Assembly (NCBI GenBank): GCA_016213945.1
Contig: JACQZF010000006.1
Coordinates: forward strand, 62,001-126,000
DNA: 64,000 nucleotides
Origin: Nitrospirota bacterium
GTDB taxonomy: Bacteria > Nitrospirota > Thermodesulfovibrionia > UBA6902
Direction: 5' to 3'
This document shows, in pieces, positions 54,301-61,969 of the stretch. The notes beneath the pieces were generated by a model. The model had not been told where the DNA came from and did not search any database. It worked only from the letters and a program-made list of their open reading frames with translations. The position numbers were made by a program, and so were the translations under genes. Numbering within the stretch: the first letter of the stretch is position 1; the number at the start of each line of letters is the position of its first letter.

Positions 54301-56072
54301 AACGGATCATCAACGCGGTCTATTAAATCATCAGGGTTATAGTTAATCGTTGTGACTTTGCCGGATGCATCTGTAATTGTCGTCAACTGAACATTGTTGT
54401 TATATCCGAAAGTCAGCTTCTGATTGTATGCGTCTTTGATCTCGACCAGAAACGGCTGGAGTGAGCTTGTGCCCTGAGGGATATTATAGACATAAACCGC
54501 GCCGTCAGAGAAGGCAAGCTCAAAGTGGTTCTCAGCTATTTTTGTAAGAGTATTGAAAACGCCATATGGCTTTGTATAGCCGCCCTGATAGTCTATCGCA
54601 TACACATCACGCCTGCCGTCAGGCATAAAGATTGTGACATTCCCACCGGTATCGACTACGAGATAGCTTGCATAATTGAACTGCCACTTGTTGCCGAATG
54701 GTTCATATTGGGCAATTGAGGATTGGGAATTGTAGCTCAACTGAATTTTTACTGGAGGGCCTATTGTAGGTGTATACCACATCGGCGTATCTGTCATGAA
54801 AAGGTTCATATTTATCATATTCACATTCCAGACAGGAGCGCCGTTGGAGCATTCATCATCCTGCAGGCCTCCTGCATCTTCCTGTGGATCTCCCATATCA
54901 TCCTCCGATCTTGGCACCCCGCAGCAGCCGCCGTAAATCTGCTCCATTTCGCCTTCCTTCAAGCTAATGCCGGGGAGCATTTCTTTATTTGAGAATACGA
55001 GCGCATTTCCGCTCCATTCCCTTGTAAATTCTTCAATACTCTGACTGAATCTCATACCTGATTGCGGATCAAAGAGTTTTAAATTGTCCCCGGCGACTTT
55101 TTCCAATATCCAGTAATGTCCGCTGTCTCCTTCATTTTTTCTGTTAACGTGCATGATTGCAGGCAAGGGAAGACTGTTAAGCTCCAATGGAGAAACCCTG
55201 ATGGCTGCAAGATCATATCCGAGCTTTGAAGCAATATGCGACAGGTCTTTTATGCGGTGTCCCTGAAAACTTTCCGGAAGCATCTCGACAACCTTACGAG
55301 CTTCTGCTTTCTTGCCGTCTTTCTCAAGGAGATAGGCCAGCGCCTGTGTGCCGCAATTCAGCATCGCCAGTTGATTGGATGTATACCTGCTCAATCTCTG
55401 AATCCAATGCGATGCATAAGTGCGGTCGCGCCAATCAATGCTTTCCTTTTTCAGTTCGCTGAATATACGCTTTGCTTCTTTAAAATTATTTTGGTAGACT
55501 TTCAAAATACCGAGACGCGACTTGGCCTTGTTCATCAATAGCTTTGCGCCTTCATGGTCTTTGCCTTTATTCTGATTGAGTATCCAGTTAAAGCTCTCTT
55601 CCGCCTCGGTATATCTGCCGTTATAAGTAGCGTCACATCCTGTATGCAAAACCGCTTCGGATGCCCATGGACTGTCAGGATAATCCTGAACATGTTTTTT
55701 GAACATCTTTATCGCTTCTTTATAATTATGTTTGTTCCATTCCTGAATTGCCTGGCCAAAGGAAAGATTGATAGTTTTATTACGAGCGAGTTTCTCTTTT
55801 ACTGCAACGGCATTGCCGTTTGCAGCCATTGTGCTTTGAAGGAGACCGCCCTCATCAAGCTGAATATCATCAGTCGGATAGAGTTGTCCGCCAAGCTGAC
55901 CGGCAGCCATCAATTCTTCTGTTGTGGGTATGCGGGAAAGATCGAGCGGTTTTACTGAATGTTTAATTCTGGGTATCTTAGTTGCTGCAAATAAATTGGT
56001 GGAAGCAAATAATGAAATGCTCAGTATATATAATGCTAAGAAAGCCCTTTTTGATTTCCCCTTCTCGTGCAT
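51384..56072 (-). CDS. Large Rhs polymorphic toxin with C39-like N-terminal domain
   Basis: The 1562-residue protein has a signal-like start, then TPR-type repeats (KHNYKEAIKMFKKHVQDYP), a C39-like peptidase domain with Cys in AMLNCGTQALAYLLEKDG (about residue 240), His in SGHYWILEKV (about 312) and Asp in LKLFDPQSGM, a long stretch of about 30 YD repeats (about 560-1330), and the Rhs core end (about 1340-1450) with FSTKYYDEQTGLPYYGYRFY. The tip of about 100 residues has HEHGFFEDGTGENIGFG and NNCQDWADS, the same His/GFG/NNC order as orphan tip 2. It is probably a secreted or surface toxin. Confidence 0.9.
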   Translation of the reverse strand: MHEKGKSKRAFLALYILSISLFASTNLFAATKIPRIKHSVKPLDLSRIPTTEELMAAGQLGGQLYPTDDIQLDEGGLLQSTMAANGNAVAVKEKLARNKTINLSFGQAIQEWNKHNYKEAIKMFKKHVQDYPDSPWASEAVLHTGCDATYNGRYTEAEESFNWILNQNKGKDHEGAKLLMNKAKSRLGILKVYQNNFKEAKRIFSELKKESIDWRDRTYASHWIQRLSRYTSNQLAMLNCGTQALAYLLEKDGKKAEARKVVEMLPESFQGHRIKDLSHIASKLGYDLAAIRVSPLELNSLPLPAIMHVNRKNEGDSGHYWILEKVAGDNLKLFDPQSGMRFSQSIEEFTREWSGNALVFSNKEMLPGISLKEGEMEQIYGGCCGVPRSEDDMGDPQEDAGGLQDDECSNGAPVWNVNMINMNLFMTDTPMWYTPTIGPPVKIQLSYNSQSSIAQYEPFGNKWQFNYASYLVVDTGGNVTIFMPDGRRDVYAIDYQGGYTKPYGVFNTLTKIAENHFELAFSDGAVYVYNIPQGTSSLQPFLVEIKDAYNQKLTFGYNNNVQLTTITDASGKVTTINYNPDDLIDRVDDPFGRSAAFEYDANRNLSKITDMGGYWTSLTYDVDVYLTSVENSKGRWSFYIEPADGIPANADNYPPPGDLMWENYRITVTNPLGGKEEYFYYGGSGYGWYVSPRDYITWESQSMNNFKVNTPKITYLYTETSPRGEIYKILYPEGGYIEYGYNDPYGNRTRIKDPHRHAVNYVYNSKGRITAFTDAKDNITTFNYYPNNIDVQEIKYNLSSTLEDDNILLKTFTYNGSTHDIATITDRLGNVTEFNYNSYGQLTAITQATGTSVETAMEMTYDPVKHELMEIKRNGNTVSSFTHDNADRVRTRTDDAGLTLIYDYNNLNNVTKITYPDDKFTSYTYSGCCPHLIDTITDRSGRVTTYKYDSLKRLTEVVNPDGGIMKYDYDANGNLIKFNDTNNSVNTFEYDNDNRMTRKTYADGKVAKYTYDSAGLLTKFTNSRNIAKSYTYDANHNPLSINYSDTTPDVTFTYDDYDRVETMTDGIGLHDYGYDDNNRLISVDGPLADDTITYGYDELDQLKILIPQLGQAINYGYDSLGRLTTIQPGSSTFTYGYAGVNPLIQTLTRPNGSITEYLYNDPLKRLTEITNKKSTQEIINKHVFTYNNLDLIGAETITTGTALDSFTAGQKTYSYNKLNQLLSSTNPAQAFTYDEDGNMTQGYTPEGYVFTATYDAENRLKNIQYTDNGNVIHRTEYFYAGDSILAQVKKFENGILVSDTRFVKADFLPVQERDASNAITREYTWGLNLGGGIGGLLNLKQGGANYNYLYDGKGNVSALIDGSQNIVASYRYDVFGRPLKKTGILNQPYRFSTKYYDEQTGLPYYGYRFYNPTIGKWMTRDPLGEVGGINLSQFVGNNPVNFIDPRGLFYFGKRPLSGLPWITGASSNPIDDYFNTELSHEHGFFEDGTGENIGFGLKGRFSEDPAGRGYRYENKHYDDDLMRKALKNIKDREYSNLPWKKNNCQDWADSLRQEYESLKRER

Positions 56073-56258
56073 ATAAACAACCGACTTTTGATAAAAAGCT
56101 TCTGCTTTACTCTCGTCAAAAGATAAAGCTTTTAAATAAAGAACATCTCTTTTGAGCCCACTTTTTTACCGAATGCAAACAATTCAAAACAGGTTGGTTG
56201 GATAATTAAAACATAATCTCTTTCGGTTGGTCAAGAAAATTTTTCAGGAATGTGAGGT
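56073..56258. other. Intergenic region between the Rhs island and dsrN
   Basis: AT-rich, with an AAAGCTTCTGC...AAAGATAAAGCTTTTAA inverted repeat near 56092-56136. No gene or promoter is seen with confidence; it contains the upstream region of the Rhs gene. Confidence 0.4.
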
Positions 56259-57917
56259 TTATTTTCTATCTGCGCAAAATTTAACCGCGCATTTGATCAG
56301 CCCATCAGCCCACTCAGGCGCGCCAATGGCGTGAAGATGAGTGTACGTTGCGAATACATTTTTATAGCACAACCCGTCTTTGCCATCTATGATACCATTC
56401 CCGCGTCTGACGTTGAATGCCATGTAGATTTGCTCTGAAAATCCCCCTACATCCCCCTTTTTCAAATGGGGACAAGATTCCCCTCTATTAAGACCAACAG
56501 TAGGTGCTTTAAGCAGGGTTAGGGGTGTGTTTATTTCAAGAACCCGCGAATAGTGAAACTCGTGTCCCTTGAGAACTGTTCCAACCTGATAAAACGGGTT
56601 TGCTTTTTCAACCTCAACAACTGTATAACCGTGCGCCTGCGGTCTTCTCTCTAAATCAAACACTACCGGCAGAGCGCCTACCATCGGATAAGTCTTGTTA
56701 TCTAAAATAATACTCTTGCCAAGATACATTAAACCACCGCACTCGGCATATACCGGAAGCCCGTTCTGGATAGCGTTATAAAGCGCGTTCCTGAAGCTCA
56801 CATTTTCAGCCAGGGCGATTGCGTGAGTTTCGGGGAAACCTCCTCCTATATACAGCGCATCTATATCAGGGAGTTTAGTTTCTCTCAGCGGACTGACCTC
56901 TATAAGGCTTGCGCCTCTTTTTTCAAGCTCCTCAAAATTCTCCTGATAGTAAAATTGAAACGCAGAGTCGCGGATAATGCCGATCTTAACAGCGGGGTTG
57001 GGGGTTAGGGGTTGGGAGGTTGAGAAGCTGAGAGGTTGAGAAAGTGAGAGCTTAGGAGTCATCTTTTTCTCATCTTCCCATCTTCTCATTTTCTTAACTT
57101 CTATCTGCTCTGTGTTCTGCAAGTTTCCCGCACTTCCTGCAATCTTCAACACACTGTCAATGTCAATATACTTCTCTCCGATCTCAACGACAAGGGCGAG
57201 TGATTCTTCAACGCCATTGGTCTCCTGAAAAGGAGTGAGCCCCATGTGTCTTTCGGGAAACGGGTCCTTCTTCAGTCTCGGTATCACGCCGACCACAGGC
57301 AAGCTACATCTTTCATTTATTGCCTTCCTGATCACAGACTCCTGCCTCGCGGTCGCTACCCTGTTCAGGACAACTCCGCCGATAGGGACTTTTTCATCCA
57401 TCTTCTGACAGCCTAAAACCATGGCGGCAACCGTGTTGGTGGCTTTGGTGCAATCAACAATTAATATCACCGGGGCTTTTAACAGCTTGGCAAGCTCTGC
57501 TGTGCTGTAAGTGCCTTCATGGTCCACTCCGTCATATAATCCCCTGTTGCCCTCAATTATAGCGATGTGACTGGACATTTCGGAATTCGGATCTGGGATT
57601 TCAGATTGTACTTCTATCTTCCTTCTGCACTTCTGCACTTCTGCACTTTTGCACTTTTCGTGTGTATGCTCTATGAACGACTGAAGGGCCTGCTCTTTAG
57701 ACATCATGAACAGGTCTAAGTTGTAGCACGATACGCCGGCAGCCTTTGCCAGCCAGCCTGCGTCAATATAATCAGGGCCTTTTTTGAAAGGAGTAACCGT
57801 TAAACCTTTTTTTCTGAATAATGCGACAAGGCATAAAGAAAGGATAGTCTTTCCGCTCCCCCCCCGAAGACCGGAAACAACTATCCTTGGTATTGAGTAA
57901 CTAACTGATTCAGTCAT
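56259..57917 (-). CDS. dsrN: Siroheme amidase DsrN (CbiA/CobB-type) with repeat insertions
   Basis: The 552-residue protein has an N-terminal Walker A (GLRGGSGKTILSLCL), a GLYDGVDHEGTYSTAELAKLL region and a C-terminal class I glutamine amidotransferase domain with Cys in VYAECGGLMYLGKSI (about residue 393) and His in KGHEFHYSRV (about 446). Such genes near dsrABD are known to amidate siroheme; elsewhere the family makes cobyrinate diamide. It is 80-100 residues longer than usual because three stretches (about 86-106, 270-306, 463-493) are translated repeat DNA. Activity is uncertain. Confidence 0.85.
   Translation of the reverse strand: MTESVSYSIPRIVVSGLRGGSGKTILSLCLVALFRKKGLTVTPFKKGPDYIDAGWLAKAAGVSCYNLDLFMMSKEQALQSFIEHTHEKCKSAEVQKCRRKIEVQSEIPDPNSEMSSHIAIIEGNRGLYDGVDHEGTYSTAELAKLLKAPVILIVDCTKATNTVAAMVLGCQKMDEKVPIGGVVLNRVATARQESVIRKAINERCSLPVVGVIPRLKKDPFPERHMGLTPFQETNGVEESLALVVEIGEKYIDIDSVLKIAGSAGNLQNTEQIEVKKMRRWEDEKKMTPKLSLSQPLSFSTSQPLTPNPAVKIGIIRDSAFQFYYQENFEELEKRGASLIEVSPLRETKLPDIDALYIGGGFPETHAIALAENVSFRNALYNAIQNGLPVYAECGGLMYLGKSIILDNKTYPMVGALPVVFDLERRPQAHGYTVVEVEKANPFYQVGTVLKGHEFHYSRVLEINTPLTLLKAPTVGLNRGESCPHLKKGDVGGFSEQIYMAFNVRRGNGIIDGKDGLCYKNVFATYTHLHAIGAPEWADGLIKCAVKFCADRK
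56439..56530. repeat. CCCCTCT-family element with a foreign loop, inside dsrN
   Basis: Two hairpin arms (CCCCCTACATCCCCCTTTTTC, and CCCCTCT...AGGGTTAGGGG) carry the 18-bp core found also in the REP element at 29119-29213 (here reverse, 56494-56511). Confidence 0.8.
57000..57115. repeat. GGTTGAGAAG-type low-complexity stretch inside dsrN
   Basis: Successive runs of GGGGTTGGGGGTTAGGGG, GAGGTTGAGAAGCTGAGAGG and CATCTTCCCATCTTCTCATT encode a Ser/Pro/Leu-rich linker (PLSFSTSQPLTPNP) between the two DsrN domains. Confidence 0.8.
57600..57662. repeat. TGCACTTC tandem repeat inside dsrN
   Basis: Four near-copies of CTTCTGCA/CTTTTGCA are read in frame as KCKSAEVQKCRRK. Confidence 0.85.
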
Positions 57918-58023
57918 TGAGTTATTAAGTGTAAGTATATATCTGCTGCATCCGTTATCAACTAAGTTATTATACTTATTTTCACTGGACCGTTAATAAC
58001 TTAATGACTTATTGTCTCAATGA

Positions 58024-58272
58024 TTACTTAATGAGGCCTTTTTCCCTCAAATATTCTTCGCTTGGAATCTCCACTGAACTGGCTCCGCCGCCGTAAGAAT
58101 ACATGAGCCTGCCAACATCAATCATTCCCCTGAGGGCTTTTTTTACATTATCAGGGGCCTCTGCGGTCTCTTCTGCAAGCGCCTTGATAACATCTTTTTC
58201 CTTCAGTTTCTTCTTGCCCTTCATCTTTTCCATATAAGCGAAGATTTTATCCTGTAATTCTGCTGTTTCCAT
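58024..58272 (-). CDS. dsrD: Dissimilatory sulfite reductase-associated DsrD
   Basis: The 82-residue protein matches DsrD in length and in the winged-helix pattern (KEKDVIKALAEETAEAPDNVKKALRGMIDVGRLMYSYGG). DsrD raises DsrAB activity in sulfate reducers and is a marker for the reductive pathway, though it also occurs in some disproportionators. It follows dsrB with a repeat between and precedes dsrN by about 105 bp. Confidence 0.93.
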   Translation of the reverse strand: METAELQDKIFAYMEKMKGKKKLKEKDVIKALAEETAEAPDNVKKALRGMIDVGRLMYSYGGGASSVEIPSEEYLREKGLIK

Positions 58273-58300
58273 ATCCTCACCCCTTTCTATTTTTTTTGTA

Positions 58301-58324
58301 AGGGCGGGTTTGAAACCCGCCCCT
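58301..58324. repeat. Palindromic repeat between dsrB and dsrD
   Basis: An almost identical copy of 21066-21090 (GGGCGGGTTTGAAACCCGCCC core). On the dsr transcript it forms a strong hairpin that could affect dsrD expression. Confidence 0.85.
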
Positions 58325-58335
58325 ACGTGCGATTT

Positions 58336-59412
58336 TTACTTTGAATACTTAAATGCGGCAGAAGTCCTGAATGTGTCTCTTGCGAAAGTGAAATCGTCAA
58401 TATGCTGGAATGTGAACTGGATACCTGTCAGGTTGAAGAAACCTTCCCAGCCGATTCTCTCTATCCATTCGCCGACTCTCTCATGCTTCCTTGCATGCTT
58501 CTCATAGGTCTCAAGGATGTTCCTTATTGCGGCAACAACCTTAGGCCATCTTGGAGGCTCATTGTAGAAAAACGGGATTGCCAGCTTTGAGAACTTCGGA
58601 TCGGTCCTAAGACTGCCGATCTTTCCGCCGACAACTATTGCAACACCGTCTTCTTCAGGCTTATGAATGTCAATCGGAGGACATACGGTGAAGCAGTTCC
58701 CGCAGTACATGCATTTCTCTTCATTGATTATAACCGACTTGTCTTTCGGATTAGGCCTGATCGCCGATGTCGGACATGATGCGATAGTGGTTGGGATTTC
58801 ACATACCTTATTCACCATCTCATGGTTGATCGTCGGCACTTTCCTGTGCACAGCAACAACCGCTATGTCAGAGCAATGGACCGCGCCGCACATGTTAACG
58901 CAGCATGCAACTGCAAGCCTTACCTTGTTCGGCAGTTCTTTTGTTGTGAAATAATCAAAGAGATCATCCATGATCGCTTTAACTAATCCGGACGCGTCTG
59001 TACATGCGCTATGGCAATGCACCCATCCCTGAGTGTGGACGATATTACTGATTCTCGGTCCGATTCCGCCGATTGCATATTTTTTTGCCTTGAGCTCAGC
59101 TACAAGCGGGTCAAGCTTGCTCTGGTCGGATACGAGAAACTCCACGTTGTTTCTTGTTGTAAAGCGGAGATACCCGTCGCAGTATTTTTCCGCCATGTCG
59201 CATATTTCACGGATGGTTTCTGTGCTGAGAATTCTCGGTGAACCGCACCTTACGGTATAAAGCTTGTCACCGCTTTCAGCTACATGGACCATTGTGCCGC
59301 CGCTTAATACTTCATGATATTTCCATGTTCCGTAGTTCTTCTTTATTACGGGCGGAATGAACTGATCATATTTGGGTGGTCCAATGTCTGTTTGTCTTTT
59401 TGGTAATGCCAT
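58336..59412 (-). CDS. dsrB: Dissimilatory sulfite reductase beta subunit
   Basis: The 358-residue protein has the DsrB motifs [15 protein letters not shown] and the siroheme/Fe-S Cys set [11 protein letters not shown], with an inserted ferredoxin domain [20 protein letters not shown]. With DsrA it forms the alpha2beta2 enzyme that reduces sulfite by four electrons and loads DsrC. It ends 63 bp before dsrD. Confidence 0.97.
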   Translation of the reverse strand: MALPKRQTDIGPPKYDQFIPPVIKKNYGTWKYHEVLSGGTMVHVAESGDKLYTVRCGSPRILSTETIREICDMAEKYCDGYLRFTTRNNVEFLVSDQSKLDPLVAELKAKKYAIGGIGPRISNIVHTQGWVHCHSACTDASGLVKAIMDDLFDYFTTKELPNKVRLAVACCVNMCGAVHCSDIAVVAVHRKVPTINHEMVNKVCEIPTTIASCPTSAIRPNPKDKSVIINEEKCMYCGNCFTVCPPIDIHKPEEDGVAIVVGGKIGSLRTDPKFSKLAIPFFYNEPPRWPKVVAAIRNILETYEKHARKHERVGEWIERIGWEGFFNLTGIQFTFQHIDDFTFARDTFRTSAAFKYSK

Positions 59413-59445
59413 TGTTTATTCCTCCTTTTTATTTTCTGTAATTAT

Positions 59446-60630
59446 TTATTTTTTGAAATCGCTTTCAGACCAGAAGAAGAACGGGTCTTTTCTTGGCGCT
59501 TTGACCTGCTGCGGCTGCGCAGGAACACCAATGTGTTCAAGGAACGGCCTCAAGCCTTTTACTTCAAGAAGCTCACCGATTCTCTCTCTTGGTTTCGCGT
59601 TATCATCCCACCACTCTATCATGCTGCGGATCATGGTCTTCAGTTCCGTATACGGGGCCTCAACTTTCATAAAGGGGACTATAACCCATGAAAGCAATGA
59701 ACCAACCACGATAGGGGCCTTGCTGCCTACAAGAAGGGTCGCGCCTTTATCCTTGCCCGGCCTTAATGCCTTTGTCATCTTGGCGATACAATGCATGCAC
59801 CTGTTGCATTCAACGTCGTTGATCTTAATTTCGCTGCCGTTAAAGCTCATGCATTCGGTAGGACACATCTCGATGATCTCTTTCTGAATGTTCATGCCCG
59901 AGCTTGCATATTTTTTAACTTCAGCCTGATCTATCCGGATGTTGTCTTTCCATGTTCCGATGATGGACAAGTCTGCGCGGGCGATAGCCGCAACACAGTC
60001 AACAGCGCATCCTGCTGTCTTGATCTTGAATTTATACGGGAAAGCAGGCCTGTGAAGTTCATCCTGAAATTCCTGGGTGAGTGTGTATGTAATATCAAGA
60101 GTGTCTATGTTTGACCACTCGCAGCGGCCTGGTCCTACACAACAGCTCGGGGTCCTCATTGCCGAACCTGAACCGCCGAGGTCCCACCCGCGTGATGAAT
60201 ATTCTGCAAAAATAGCTTCAAGGTTTTCTGTGGTTGTTCCCAGAAGGACCAGGTCGCCTGTAGAGCCGTGCACATTGGTAAGTCCGCTTCCGTACTTGTC
60301 CCAAATGTCACATATCATTTTCAATGCCTTTGCTGTGTAGAAGAAACCGCTGGTCTGGTTAATTCTTACAGTGTGGAAATGCGCGATGCCGGGGAATTCT
60401 TCAGGCAGGGAGGAATATCTTCCGATAACTCCGCCTCCGTAACCGAGAACGCCGACTATACCACCGTGCTTCCAGTATCCGCGTTTTGTAACATACGATT
60501 TTTCAAGCTGGCCCAATTCATCGTCTGCCATCGGGCTTTTCTTCGCAGCCTTTTTTATTTCTGTTACGAAACTCGGCCACGGTCCTTTTTCCAGCTCGTC
60601 CAACATTGGTGTTTTGTACTTACCGCTCAT
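59446..60630 (-). CDS. dsrA: Dissimilatory sulfite reductase alpha subunit
   Basis: The 394-residue protein has the siroheme-binding motif TPSCCVGPGRCEW (CX5C), CAVDCVA (CX3C) and a ferredoxin insert CNRCMHCIAKM with CPTECMSF. RBS GGAGGT precedes ATG. It is the first gene of dsrABDN, with 33 bp to dsrB. The upstream region carries a promoter, an operator-like palindrome and a 5'-UTR hairpin. Confidence 0.98.
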   Translation of the reverse strand: MSGKYKTPMLDELEKGPWPSFVTEIKKAAKKSPMADDELGQLEKSYVTKRGYWKHGGIVGVLGYGGGVIGRYSSLPEEFPGIAHFHTVRINQTSGFFYTAKALKMICDIWDKYGSGLTNVHGSTGDLVLLGTTTENLEAIFAEYSSRGWDLGGSGSAMRTPSCCVGPGRCEWSNIDTLDITYTLTQEFQDELHRPAFPYKFKIKTAGCAVDCVAAIARADLSIIGTWKDNIRIDQAEVKKYASSGMNIQKEIIEMCPTECMSFNGSEIKINDVECNRCMHCIAKMTKALRPGKDKGATLLVGSKAPIVVGSLLSWVIVPFMKVEAPYTELKTMIRSMIEWWDDNAKPRERIGELLEVKGLRPFLEHIGVPAQPQQVKAPRKDPFFFWSESDFKK

Positions 60631-60694
60631 GTATACCTCCTTCTTGATTTTGCCCTTGTATAGTTACAAGAGAAATTTTGTACAGAGTTATAAA

Positions 60695-60718
60695 ACTAAG
60701 AGTCCCTTCGGTCTTAGT
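60695..60718 (-). promoter_or_regulatory. 5'-UTR hairpin before dsrA
   Basis: ACTAAGA and TCTTAGT arms with an inner CC/GG pair and a bulge are followed by TTTT in the transcript sense, 65 bp before the dsrA start. It could be an attenuator or RNA stabiliser. Confidence 0.55.
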
Positions 60719-60752
60719 ATTTTTTCTCAATTCATGGGGTAGAATAGAAAAA

Positions 60753-60804
60753 ATGGTTAACCATATTAAAACAACTTTCTTTTGGCCGTCAAATAAAAAA
60801 ATTT
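60753..60804 (-). promoter_or_regulatory. dsrA promoter with operator-like palindrome
   Basis: The minus strand reads AAATTTTTTTATTTGAC (60788-60804), with TTGACG as -35 (60787-60792), a 16-bp spacer, and TTTAAT as -10 (60765-60770). The perfect palindrome ATGGTTAACCAT (60753-60764) abuts the -10 and covers the expected start of transcription, as expected of a repressor site. Confidence 0.65.
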
Positions 60805-60863
60805 AATCAAAACATCATCGATGCTTATTTTTGAAGAGACAACGTGGCAAAGACACACAGGCG

Positions 60864-61508
60864 CTAAGTCTTTTTCTCCTTTGTCCCTTTGTGCCTTTGT
60901 TCCTTTGCGCCCTTCCCTGTCTTCTTATAAGCCTTGAAAATCTCTTCCTTCGTCAATAACACCTCGATCGGCAGGCCCATTGCCTCTATCTCTTCCCTTC
61001 CGCCTTCCTGCCTGTCAATGAGCACGATAACGCCCATCACTTTAAGCCCGCATTCTCTCGCCCTCAGGATGGCCTCTTTCGACGAACCACCGGTCGTGAT
61101 AACATCCTCGACGATCAAGACCTTATCACCTTCCCGCACATTACCCTCGATCCACAACATGGTCCCGTGCTTCTTCGGCGTCTTTCTTACAACAAAGGCC
61201 TCCAACGGCCCGCCTTTCAGATATGATGTATAGGCTATCGCGTCGGCAACGGGGTCTGCGCCGAGCGTAAGCCCTCCAACGGCTTTAACATTCCATTTCT
61301 TTTTACTTTTAATAAGTCCGTAAAAAAGGTTGCCGATCAGAAACATGCCCTCGGGATTAAGCGTTGCCGGTTTGCAGTTGAAATAGAAATTGCTCATCTT
61401 GCCCGATGCAAGCTTGAAGGTCGGCTCCTCGGTGAACTTAAATGAGCGCTCAAGGACCAGCTCTACGAGCCTTTGTTTCATTGCCTTTGGTGAACGATAC
61501 CTCCGCAT
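60864..61508 (-). CDS. pyrE: Orotate phosphoribosyltransferase
   Basis: The 214-residue protein has the PRPP-binding motif VLIVEDVITTGGSS and GGLTLGADPVADAIAYTS. It makes OMP from orotate and PRPP. The ATG at 61506-61508 has GGAGGAAT upstream. The last 15 residues (GAKEQRHKGTKEKKT) are read from CTTTGTGCC-type simple-sequence DNA, another in-frame repeat intrusion at a gene end. Confidence 0.95.
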   Translation of the reverse strand: MRRYRSPKAMKQRLVELVLERSFKFTEEPTFKLASGKMSNFYFNCKPATLNPEGMFLIGNLFYGLIKSKKKWNVKAVGGLTLGADPVADAIAYTSYLKGGPLEAFVVRKTPKKHGTMLWIEGNVREGDKVLIVEDVITTGGSSKEAILRARECGLKVMGVIVLIDRQEGGREEIEAMGLPIEVLLTKEEIFKAYKKTGKGAKEQRHKGTKEKKT

Positions 61509-61548
61509 TTATTCCTCCATGATTTCGGATTTACTTAAGTTAGTCATT

Positions 61549-61610
61549 CCCTCGAAAGCGGGAATATAGGGGGAAAAACTGGATTCCGGGTCAAGCCCGG
61601 AATGACAACC
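61549..61610. repeat. REP-like double element
   Basis: CATTCCCTCGAAAGCGGGAAT and GGATTCCGGGTCAAGCCCGGAATGAC lie between pyrE and the ATP synthase-related genes. Confidence 0.8.
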
Positions 61611-61618
61611 AACAGACT

Positions 61619-61969
61619 CTATTCCCCTTTCCCAACTTTCCATCCTTCAATAAGAATTAAAGCAAACACGACTGTAAATCCTATCAGCAAACCGATAACA
61701 TTTACAACCCTGTAATACACAAGAAAAAAGATCGCGGTAAAAAGCATCAATAATCTCGCCATATTTAAAACGACTATCTTTGCTGTGGCCTTGTCCGGCC
61801 TGAGCAAGCCTTCAACATTCCTCGTCAGCGAGCGTAAATTGAATATCCCGAATAACCACCCCATCAAAATTCCCAGCGGCAGCCTCCTTGATTCAATGAA
61901 AAATGAGATTGCCGCCAAAGGCAGGATGATGAAAATGCTCTTCTTAATTACCCTTTTCAGAATCTCCAT
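61619..61969 (-). CDS. ATP synthase subunit I-like protein
   Basis: The 116-residue protein has four hydrophobic segments and the GILMGWLFGIFNLRSL pattern of AtpI (PF03899-like). These proteins usually precede atpB, helping c-ring assembly. It overlaps the atpZ-like gene by 26 bp. No atpB follows; pyrE does. Confidence 0.75.
   Translation of the reverse strand: MEILKRVIKKSIFIILPLAAISFFIESRRLPLGILMGWLFGIFNLRSLTRNVEGLLRPDKATAKIVVLNMARLLMLFTAIFFLVYYRVVNVIGLLIGFTVVFALILIEGWKVGKGE

Noticed and set aside
56259-57917. Cobalamin biosynthesis CbiA
   Set aside because: Homology alone allows it, but the position directly after dsrD favours DsrN, the siroheme amidase of the same family. No other cobalamin biosynthesis gene is in the window.
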